From NCBI GenBank assembly GCA_034638255.1, contig JAWPGT010000077.1, positions 42,397 to 106,396 of the forward strand: 64,000 nt of DNA. The letters are read 5' to 3'. Within the stretch, counting starts at the first letter, position 1. Each line of letters opens with the position of its first letter. This stretch comes from Coprinus comatus (Eukaryota; Basidiomycota; Agaricomycetes; Agaricales; Agaricaceae). The translations under genes and the position numbers were made by a program. Of this stretch, positions 55,143 to 64,000 are shown piece after piece. The notes under the pieces were generated by a model. It had not been told where the DNA came from, searched no databases, and saw only the letters and a program-made list of their open reading frames with translations.

Positions 55143-58100
55143 CTATTGAGCTCGCATACGATAGAACATATCACCATCTATAAGATCAAAAACAAAAAAA
55201 TGATCTTGTTTATCGTTCGCTGGAAATAGAGGAACCCCTCTAATAATAGATCGGGCAAATATAATTAATGATGTTTGCTCTTGTTTTAGTCTAATAAATT
55301 CGAGTTTTTTGTCAAGAGTGGTGAGTGGTTGGCGAATAAAGGGAGTTATTAGACAAAAAGGGACCGGATCTCCTATTTTTGGTGAAATTGTGAAGATTGT
55401 AATGAGTTGGCCAAATTGAAGTCCATTTTCACCCTGGTAGATGATACAATCATATCGCTGATGTCCATGAAAGTTTGATGAACATCGGAGATAGTCTTCG
55501 TCTGATCGCCAGTCTATGAGTGATTCATATGATACTTTCATAAAACACCATTCTGTTATCTAAAACAAAGGGAAAAGAGATGATTAGATATAACAATATA
55601 GAGTATATAAAATCAAACAAACCATCAAATCTCTCGTTATTTCAAAGTATCAAACCCTTCAAGTCCTTCTCTTTTATTGACAAACTCCAAGAGCATTTCG
55701 TAAAATCTTTCAAAGCCTGGCCTTTCTTTGTTTTTTAATGCAAAATAGTTGATTATTACTGTTTTTTGTTTCGATCCTAGTTTGATTTGGTAGAATTGCG
55801 AGCTTGGATTTTGAGGTTCTAGTAATAAATCGCCAGTAGACAAGCCTTCCTTTGCAACAAGACTGTCTTCAGCTTCAATAGCATTGCCAATAGTAGTAGC
55901 TATCTGCAGCCAGGCGCAGGCTTGTAATATCTAATACATATTTGTAGAGACTTAGTTCTATGTACAAAGATAAAGTTGTAAATATGCTTACCTGAGGAGC
56001 AATATTTTTGAAATTTGTTCGCATTTGGTATGCATCTTTCAAAAGCCCATGCATTTGCTCGCTGGTTTTTGTATTACTATTGCGAGTTGCACCTTTATTC
56101 GGAATATCTTGAATACCATGTTGATTAAAGTGGTTTTTTGGAAAATCCCATGATTTGTCATAAGTTGTGTTTTTGACTTTTTGCTGATAATCCTATACAA
56201 TTCTGCTACTTAGAAACGATAAAAAGTAAGGCGGAAAGTAAGAAACTAACCTGAAGTGTGTTATTATATTGTTGAAGTTCTTTTTTTGCATCCTCAATTG
56301 TATTTTCGGTTTGCACATTAAGTGATAAGATCATATCCATATTTAGATATTTCCGAAGAAGTATCAAAAATGTTTTGCTTCCACTTTTCTCATTTTTGCC
56401 GACTAAATCATAACTAACATAAAGCGATTGCTATTGAGATTCATATAAAAGTTGTTAGTAAAGTCTAGATACCAACTTGTTTTAATTACCTTTACAATGT
56501 CCTCAAACTTGGATGCATCAGTAAATGCAATATTGGTAACTTTTAGAAAGTGATGCAAATTTCGCCACCGAGGTAGATTAGCAAACCGATTGTCAATAGT
56601 TTGCATTTCTGGGCTTGACAAGTATTGCTGAAGAATAGGCCAAAGATGTTTGCCTCCTAAGCCATGCGAGTTGTTATGCATTCTATCATATGAAAGTGCT
56701 TCAAAGATATCGAAATTATCAAGAGACCAAAATGCATTCTAAAGTTACAATGAGTTATGATTCATATATATTCTAGAACGAAGGAGATTTACATACCTCT
56801 ACTGGTCGTAAACCATGATTTGTTTTCAAATACTTCTCTGCTTCACTTTTAGACATATTTTTTGCTTCTTCAAGCACTGCTCGTTTCGACTCCACTTGTG
56901 TTCGCCTAGGAAATAGTTTGGTTACCATATGCAGTTCGGTTTGTGGTACCATGCATATAGTACATGGAAAAAGCCCTAAGAATCCTCGAGTAAGGGCCAT
57001 AATGGTTCTGAAAAACAAATATTAAATCATTGGCAAATAATGATAAATTATTAACTTACTGTTCCTCAAAATCCGCCGATACAATAAAAATGAATGGAAA
57101 AAGATGGTGTTGGTCTCCACTACCACCTTCAACCCATTCACCATCTTTTCTATTGGCGAGTGGCTTCAGAAATACTTTAAATGATTTATGCCAAACAGCA
57201 TTTTTAAAGTCAACAAAATCCTTTTTCTTTCGGTTCTCCTCTTCATCTTTTACCTGAAAACATATCAGTAACTTTATAGTCAGTACAACACTAATACTTA
57301 CAATAGGAAGCCATCCAACTATAGCACCCCCACCAAGACCTTGTCCATTGCGAATCTCAACAGGAAGATTTGCAATTCGGGCAATTATTGGGTAGCCCAT
57401 TGTTGTTCCAAATGATGAAAGTTTTGTTTTATCGGCATAAAGAATAAAGCCAAGTGGTTTACCAGTAGGGGGTAGTTGGGACTAGAGTCGCAATGGTAGA
57501 ATAATCTATTAGTTTATGGGAGTAAATTAATAATATAACTTTTTTCATTACCTGAAAGTTATACCACCGATCACCAGTCCATGGTTCATCAAAAAAGCGA
57601 ACAAACTTTTCGCCATCGTGCTTAAATAATTTCTGTGCATCCCATTCAAATGGGTAGCTAACTCTTTGTTTTTCAATAGATCTATTGCCCATTGCCAGAT
57701 ATCAAGACACCAGAAGTCAGCTGTAGATTCGTATATATCATGTTTGATAGAGAGTTCATGTTTCTCAAACTAAAATATCCAAGAGATCTAAGTAAATTAA
57801 ATGAAAAAGTATACACTGCATACTTCTGCATAAGCACTAGATGCTTCTTTCCACTTGCTCCGCATCTCCTCCTGGCTTGAGATTGAAAATTGGTCGCCAC
57901 CTTGATAGATCCTTTTAATAATAGTAATTAACCGATTAACTTGATCTTGTGATAATGAAGCCTCCAAAGCAATTTGGGCAAATTCAAAGTCAGAGCGAGT
58001 TTGAAAAGGTTTCCAGGGATTAGGGTTAGGATTTGGTTGGTAGGTTGCACCTCGAGAAAAGTCGTCAAAAGGTGTGATGGTGGTAGGCTTCCCTGAGTTG

Positions 58101-58604
58101 GGATGGAATTCTTGTTTGATGCTGTCGCAAACTGGAATAGGGTTTGTCCTTGCACCAAGTGTGGTAGCTGCTTGGAAAAGTGTTAGATAGTAGAGCATTC
58201 CAAGAGTGCAAATCCATATTCCTACCTGGAAGTGGAAGTGGTAATTTTCCTTGCTGCGCCTGGCTGCAATGAGGGTGGAGACTCGGATCGTCCCATACAG
58301 GCTTAGGTTGGCTAGTATTAGCTGCTTGATTCCCGGAGCTTCTACTAGGCATCGCTAATCAAAGGTTTCAGTATTTTACACTGGATCTACAGAGCCATGC
58401 GAGAGGCCTACCATCCTGGAGAAGTTGTTGATAGAATGCGTCCATAGCAGCAGAAGTTTGTAGTCGAGCAGTAGCTTGTCCCTTACAAGCAGTTTTGTGG
58501 CTCGCAAGCCCTCTGGGATGGAATAGCTGGCCACAATATTCGCAAGTCTGCTGCTGGCGGGGTGGCATGGTTGGAAGGAGTTTAGGTGTCTGGATGTCAC
58601 TCAT
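55143..58604 (-). CDS. Plavaka-type transposase, 12 exons, two single-base frame breaks
   Basis: Exons: 58604-58412, 58354-58226, 58170-57824, 57769-57552, 57481-57302, 57253-57060, 57007-56797, 56738-56490, 56430-56251, 56192-55992, 55930-55623 and 55559-55143, about 942 residues once the breaks are allowed for. Order: N-terminal C2H2 finger (CEYCGQLFHPRGLASHKTAC), then FVRFFDEPWTGDRW, the signature GKPLGFILYADKTKLSSFGT, GYPIIARIANLPVEIRNG, GAIVGWLPI, FIVSADFEEQ, MALTRGFLGLFPC, LSYDRMHNNSHGLGG and LPRWRNLHHFLKVTNIAFTD. These are segments of the RNase-H-like DDE enzyme of this KDZ-related family. The frame slips at the AAA of 57648-57650 and at the TTT of 55640-55642, each one base short. Every splice junction is otherwise in phase. 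Confidence 0.85.
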
Positions 58605-58677
58605 CAATCCAACTAGATGGATCACGTGATGCAGCTACCCTGCGCATATTTGGCTTAAACTCAATAATCTGGTACCG

Positions 58678-58689
58678 GAAACTAGTATT
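58678..58689 (-). promoter_or_regulatory. shared motif upstream of the transposase start
   Basis: The sequence gaaactagtatt starts exactly 74 bp upstream of the transposase ATG and is followed by ttggagtactg. The companion gene has the same 12-mer at the same distance. Confidence 0.5.
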
Positions 58690-59021
58690 ATTGGAGTACT
58701 GGAGCTGCTGGAGCAGCAGAGACTAAAGTATTAGGTACAGGCCAGCTCGGCCGGCCAGGGCAGGGGAGGTCCGCAGGCGCCGGAAACTGGGTACCCGCTG
58801 CAAGAGGGACGCCCAGAAACTCATAAGAGACAAAGGCGGGCTCTGCGCAGCAAGGAAGAGATCCAGGTCCAGGTCTGGCAGACCGCCTGCAGGCAGGCAG
58901 CGGCGGGAGAGACAGAGGTGGTAGCTAGGTGGGAACTCCCGGTTTTCTATTTGGCGCGCAGCGGTGGTGGCCGGCAACTTCCGAGCACTCGGATCCCATA
59001 TGCTCGAATGCCGAAATGGTT
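58690..59021. other. GC-rich stretch between BCAS3-like gene and Plavaka cassette
   Basis: Clearly richer in G+C than the surroundings (for example ggccggccagggcaggggagg). Minus-strand frames are Pro/Leu/Ala-rich; one reads SYEFLGVPLAAGTQFPAP. It may be the decayed C-terminal exon of the BCAS3-like gene. Confidence 0.4.
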
Positions 59022-61204
59022 TTAATATTGGCGCAGGAGAGCCCGGTAGTCTTCGCAGAATGGAAGAAATGGGAACTGATGCGATTGAGGGAGTATGCAA
59101 GGAGATTTGGAACAAGTCGAGAGTTCAGCTTGCACGAACCAACTAGATAATATGTTAGATTATATCAGAAAGAAAAGAAAAGAGCAAACTCAATATTGGA
59201 GACATTGCTGGAATGGTCATAAAAATGCGCCATCTTTCTAATCTCCTCCCAATCCCTCTTCCTCTATAAATTCCAAGTGGCAACAACGCGATCCTTTCCA
59301 TACAACTCCATCGTAATATCTGCGATACTGTTGGAGGATGTACGGCTGTTAGCTCCTGGAGACGAGCCCGTGCCAGGACTCCCAACTGTACCAGGAAGAG
59401 ACCGGGAAATACCCATGGCGGATGATTTGGTGAGCGAAACAGATACGGTAGGAAGGGAAAGCTGATCCTTGGGCCGTTGCTCTACAGTTATACGCCGAAG
59501 AGACAACATACCATCCGCTGGGTCAAAAACAAGGATATCTTGAATGTTTGTAGCACATCGAGTGCGATGAGGCGAGGTCGGGGGAGAATCCGTGTGTTTC
59601 GGAGCAGCAGGGGGTAATAAACTGGTAGGAAGATTAACATCACCAGGATGTATAAAGGTGAATGCCAGAGGAACACGATGATCTGGCTTTGGAGTGACTA
59701 TTGGGCGTAAACGAACGAGGGGGCTGATTTCAATGTTGGCGGCAGGTAATTGATCCATGTTATTGACTTTGCCATCGAGATGACTATGGTGGTCTGGTCG
59801 GCCACCATACGGATTTGTAGGAAAAACGGGCAAAGTCCTGTTCCTGGTAGCAACAGCCAACCACCTAGCATCTCTCGCATAATCCACACCCTCTACCAAG
59901 ACTGAAGTACGACCTCTTCGAAGGTCATAGATACGAACACTTTTCTCATCGCGTCTTATTGCAAAGACGCGAATAACTTGTCCGTTCTCTGGTACACGCA
60001 CCAATTGACAGCCGTCCTTTGAAAAAGCGAGGTTTGCGACAGGCTGAGATCTGGAAGACTTGATTTCAGCGACCTTGGTAGGATGACCCGCGTGGTCTAA
60101 TGGGGAAAGATCGATGACGGTGACGTAGTAGCCCGACTGTTTATGGTTTGTGTCAGGGGCTACAGTATCAGGGGTAGTGATGGCAAAAGGGCGTTCGTCG
60201 GATGGTGCGCTGCGAGAGAAGAATCTGGATGTAGTGGGGTGGTCTGCAATACGGTTCCTTGCAGCTTCATAAGCGATGCCGCCCAAGAACTTCATACCGC
60301 TGAGAACGGTACCTCCGACCTTGAAAGCAGCATTTGCAATGTCAGATTGGGAAGATACGGAGGAGGGAACGGATGGGGAAGAGTCGGGAGATTCACGGCG
60401 AGGCTGGTTGGGTTGTGGAGAGGCGTAGGCGAGTAGACGATGAGACAAGGCAAATACAGGACGGGGAGGCTGTGGAACGGTTGGAGGGAGGGAGAGAGAT
60501 ACATTTGCGAGGATGGAAGGTGAAGGGGAGAATGGTGCGAGTGACGAGGTGGAGAGAGAAGAGAGAAGACGAAACGAGGTAGCCGAATATATATAGATTG
60601 CTGGAGGTAAGGTTGTGCTCTGGCTGGTCAGCACGTGTAGCTAGCTACAAATACCGCAAGAACTCACTATTATAATGTATTGGATATTAGAATCAAAGGT
60701 AGATGCGACACCAGGGAAAGAGAATGAATGAATGATCCTGTGAGAGTCGAGGGAATAAACAAAGAACGCAGAAAAGTCGTGAGAGGACATGAGTAGACCA
60801 AGAAGCGGACGACCAGACATGACAGCAGCGTGTACGAAGCAAGTAAAGTCGACATCATCAACCTCCCAGTGTTCAGAAGCCAGACTGAGGTTGAGGATTT
60901 CTGATACAGAGGAGAGATCGTTGCAGTCCCACATCTGCACTCCAGCCGAGTAGCCCAGTACCAACACAGGATGACCTAGAGAGTCCCAGTGTGCCCAATG
61001 GACCGAGTCTGAGTGCGAGTCTTCTGTGCGAGGATAGGCAAGCGCCCTGGACACGCCCGAGAGGTGAGGTGTTGAGAGCATCGTTGGAGAGGTGGAGAGA
61101 GTGGGAGTACGTGTGTGTGCATTAGGAGGTGGGATGGGGAGAGGAGGAGAGTAGTCTAAGATGTCGTCGTCGAGTGCATATGGAGGCGCATAAGTCTGAG
61201 TCAA
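59022..61204 (-). pseudogene. BCAS3-like WD40 protein gene with premature TAG
   Basis: Exon 1 is 61204-60668 and exon 2 begins at 60619. 630 residues are read before TAG at 59264-59266. Beta-propeller segments include SVHWAHWDSLGHPVLVLGYS, GVQMWDC, VANLAFSKDGCQLV, RIYDLRRGRTSVLVEG, DARWLAVATRNRTLPVF and NPYGGRPDHHSHL, a run typical of the BCAS3 / Atg18-related family linked to autophagy membranes. Past the TAG the same frame continues RKRDWEEIRKMAHFYDH and SNVSNI. It then splices in perfect phase (donor after 59190, acceptor before 59142) into WFVQAELSTCSKSP and FPFLPFCEDYRALLRQY before TAA at 59022. So TAG most likely replaced a Gln codon (CAG) in ATWNLQ. Downstream Pro-rich, GC-rich sequence to about 58690 may be remains of the C-terminus. 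Confidence 0.7.
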
Positions 61205-61399
61205 GCCAGACCAACGTACATAGATAACAAGGTCACGTGCTACTACAATATAATGCGTATATACTCCTAATTAATCATCCTCATGTCCTTGCTTTGAAGC
61301 TGCGTCTGCTGCAGAAAACAGCTCCTCATCAGCCTCACGTTCACCAATAAGCTTGCGGCATGGAGGAGGGTCGCCGTCGCCGCCACCACCCTGCGGAAA
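61205..61399. other. short intergenic region
   Basis: Separates the BCAS3-like gene start from the 3' end of the GATA-like gene on the same strand. No gene supported. Confidence 0.4.
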
Positions 61400-62658
61400 C
61401 TATCTCAACCCATTTCCATACTGTATCTGTCCGCTGAAGTCCCACCGTTTGCCCAATTGTTTGCTGCGGCCCAATATTATTATTGCTGTTGATGCCATTG
61501 CTGCTGCAATTGAAGACTCGCTTGCTGTTTCAGCGCCCCATACTGTTCTCGCTTCATCTTTTTCTGGCATCTGGTCATCATCAGCATCCATCAACAATGG
61601 ATCAGATTCCACCAACCTATTGCACGCTGTTCCAGGGCCCAACAGTCCAGGTCCCCATTTCTCTATACTCTTGCCATCCTTGTATCGCCCAGGCGATCCG
61701 CACTGCCTACAGATCCTCTCTCCGCTACTGTTTGTGGGTGGAAACATGTTGGTCGGCACAGCATCTACACCCATTGCAAATGTCGCTCCTCCACTGGATT
61801 TCTGCTTCTTTACAGGAACTCCTGTCACCACTGGCGCAAATAGATAATGTACCGCTCCAACAGCTTCCAATAGTCCAAGCTGTTCTCGCTCATGATCATT
61901 CTAGAAATAAATCAGCCTTAATTTCTACACAACAAAATAAACCTACTTACCCCAAAAGATGATTTGGTGTACCTTGAATCATTGTGAGGCGGTTGGCCAC
62001 TCTTCAAACTCGGTGTTTGTTGTTTTGTTACACCAGGATTAGGATTTGGAGGAGGTGGGAATTTAGGTGTAGGAATCATATAATGCTGTTGTTGCTGCTG
62101 CTCGTATTGTTGTAGGGGCGGTTGTGATGTGGATGGGAGTGGTGGATGTGATGCAGATGCGAGTGGCGGATGCGATGCAGATGCGAGCGGCGGATGTGAT
62201 GCGGATGCGAGCGGCGTATGCGATGCAAATGCGAGCGGTGGATGCGATTGTTTGAAGAACCCTCCATCAATAAAAGCACCCAGAGAATGCCTAGCCCTTC
62301 TGGCTTCCAATTCACACCTCTCGAGGTATGATTCTAATTGCAATAATTGAGTCTTGATAGACCTTTTATGAAATTCGTATTCTTCCAGCCTTTCCTCAGT
62401 CGTTTGTGTACGCGCTTCCCACTCTAATCCAACATCTACCATACTTGTTTCTCCTCCTCTATTTTCAACTACCTCAGTTAGCCCAAATGATGAGATAAAT
62501 TTCTCCAATGAGTTGGCGCGCTTTTGTTGTCGATACAGTTCAGCCTGAGTCACATCCAAATCCTTATGAGCCTGAGCCAAGAGAGTAGCTAGTTCTCCAC
62601 TCGTTGAGTAGGTTTTTATTGAAGGCAGATGTTGATGATCATAGCCTTGATGATCCAT
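61400..62658 (-). CDS. GATA-like zinc-finger protein with a lost metal ligand
   Basis: Two exons (62658-61951 and 61900-61400, intron 50 nt, in phase) give 402 residues. Residues about 22-110 form a coiled coil (ELATLLAQAHKDLDVTQAEL). A tandem SHPPLASA repeat follows, then Gln-rich and Pro-rich linkers. The finger begins ICRQCGSPGRYKDGK and ends GPGTACNRL. Related basidiomycete proteins, as I recall them, end in a second CxxC pair. Here the final Cys is Leu (TTG), so only three of four ligands remain. The remainder is low-complexity. It would be a transcription-factor-like DNA-binding protein if folded. It is divergently arranged with the gene at 63013. Confidence 0.55.
62125..62244 (-). repeat. 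24-bp coding minisatellite (five units)
   Basis: Units begin at 62125, 62149, 62173, 62197 and 62221 and encode SHPPLASA-type octapeptides on the minus strand. The first unit is the most diverged. Confidence 0.8.
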
Positions 62659-63012
62659 GGGAGGTATGCTATCCGGAGAGCAGATGGTGGAAGAGAAAAA
62701 GGGGGTGTTGGATTGGCTAAGGAAGAAGCGAGTCTGAGGGAGAAAAAAACTTTAAAGTTAATTCATGTTGACAGTTGCGACCGCCCTCCAAAATAGAAGT
62801 CAGTTGTCATCAGAGTTATACCAGCTTAGCTATGTTAGGAATGAATAGTAGTAGGAAGTTTATGGCACAACCGCCATGGCCAGGGGACTAGCAGAGCTGA
62901 GAAGGTCAATGAAAAGTAGATGGAGACTCGAGGCCAACACACCGATCATTGATTATGTCATCATGACTCGGCTCAAACAGTGAAGAATACATCTGAGTTA
63001 CGAGCTACCACA
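62659..63012. other. divergent promoter region
   Basis: Lies between the ATG of the GATA-like gene (minus) and the ATG at 63013 (plus). No gene supported. Confidence 0.4.
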
Positions 63013-64000
63013 ATGTCCCCCTCCAATACTACACAGTCTATATTCTCTAAAAAATCTACTACACCTATCACCTTTATTCATGCTGTAGACAATGCACTGG
63101 AAACGAATGATGATTTTCTTGAAATCATAGCCAATGGTTTTGTCGACTCAGAAGCACTTGACAACTTTCTCCTCAAGCTTGCAAAACCTCTGGGGTCTCC
63201 ATACACTGGCTTTACTGGAACTCGACTTCGAGAAGATTTTTTCCGCCACTTGGGTCGCCTCTGTAGTGAAGAACAGCGGCAAACCACCAACCCTGCCATT
63301 GTTGCTGCCTATGGCTGCTTCAAAGTCAGCCGATGTTCTGAACACAGGAAGTCCCAACGTTTCATTGACGGTGAAATAGTACTTATTGTACTTCGAAATG
63401 CATCATCGCCAGCAGTATTGGAGCATCTGGGAGGAGTAATTCGTGATGCAACAGCAGAGAGGAGAAATATAAGAGTGAGTACCTATATAATTGCGATGTT
63501 CCATAATTCCATTAGTACTAATAGGAATGGTGTAGAAAGATGATGCAGGTATACTCACAATGAGCGGGTGGTCAGCAGGTTCTCGCTCAAAGTCTTCTTT
63601 TCACTGGGTCCGAAATATTGTTCGCAAACACTCTGCTTCCCAAATCAACCGATTAAATACGCAAGAAAGTCATGCTTTTGGCTTCTTTTGGAATTTGTTA
63701 CAACATCGCTTACCTCAAGAAATCAAGGACGACTTCACAAACTTTATGCAGCAAAGTGGTCTACCTCGTATGAATGCATTCACAAATATCAATAATCGTA
63801 CTTTGGGATCATATGAAGTTAAGGCAGGAGATACAACATATATTTTCAATAATGTGGAATTGGCACCACCAACTGGTGCTATGGCCCAAAATTATGCTCG
63901 GTATGTTCCAATTCCATCTATATCTTTTGTACTAATTAAATTTATATATAGGCCCATGCACAATGAAAACCAACCACATAAATTTGCGGTTTCATTTACA
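63013..64000 (+). CDS. conserved basidiomycete protein of unknown function, cut by window end
   Basis: Exons 63013-63474, 63536-63900 and 63952 onward, in phase, run off the right edge after about 290 residues. Distinctive segments are WSAGSRSKSSFHWVRN, LQHRLPQEIKDDF, GSYEVKAGDTTYIFNNVELA and APPTGAMAQNYARPMHNENQ before PHKFAVSFT. I have the impression of a repeated agaricomycete family whose missing C-terminal part carries a conserved His-containing core, possibly an iron/2-oxoglutarate fold. None of that is visible here, so I assign no function. I chose the ATG at 63013; an in-frame GTG lies 33 bp upstream. Confidence 0.6.

Noticed and set aside
58723..59115. 130-codon minus-strand frame in GC-rich DNA next to the Plavaka gene
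   Set aside because: It is out of frame with the BCAS3-like continuation and is probably GC-driven openness.
62125..62244. CRISPR-like array
   Set aside because: The 24-bp units are contiguous without spacers and encode a peptide repeat in a eukaryotic gene.

Overview
The window looks like nuclear DNA of an agaricomycete (mushroom-forming basidiomycete). The evidence is dense short introns (mostly about 47-60 nt, GT..AG), a serine palmitoyltransferase large subunit with a serine-rich insertion, a BTB/POZ family expansion, a short heme-thiolate peroxygenase, a chromodomain Gypsy element and a Plavaka-type DNA transposon. I cannot name the species. All exon boundaries were worked out by hand from splice signals and reading-frame phase.

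Layout. 0.5-11 kb is ordinary gene-dense DNA: a seven-helix membrane protein with a long tail, a GDP-fucose-transporter-like protein, a peroxisomal MaoC hydratase ending in SKL, an Old-Yellow-type flavin oxidoreductase, and a gamma-butyrobetaine/trimethyllysine dioxygenase-like enzyme. 11.4-17.9 kb is a cluster of four BTB/POZ paralogues (three minus, one plus). A 5'-truncated LINE with a poly(A) tract and an 11-bp target duplication lies between the third and fourth. 18.3-23.3 kb holds a short peroxygenase gene, a Nudix hydrolase and LCB2; the last two are only 16 bp apart.

25.6-48.8 kb is a nest of mobile elements: Copia element 1 with identical LTRs; a Tc1/mariner element with intact transposase, inserted in a possible host gene and itself carrying a solo LTR; and Copia element 2, which carries a chromodomain Gypsy element inside it and another solo LTR in one LTR. 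I could read target duplications for every element except the Gypsy.

49-64 kb holds an oleate-type desaturase and a truncated desaturase fragment, then a two-gene Plavaka cassette (transposase plus a DUF6698-like companion), a BCAS3-like WD40 gene cut by a premature TAG, a GATA-like finger gene and a conserved basidiomycete gene running off the right edge.

Two global patterns matter. First, eight reading frames break exactly at short homopolymers, seven by missing bases and one by an extra base, including two single-copy genes. Assembly indels are therefore a serious alternative to pseudogenes. Second, the single gag-pol frame of Copia 2 is interrupted only by TGA codons up to the Gypsy insertion, as expected from C-to-T change at CGA. 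The least conventional items are a 3' ORF with two zinc knuckles in the Gypsy element, and a shared motif exactly 74 bp upstream of both Plavaka-cassette start codons.
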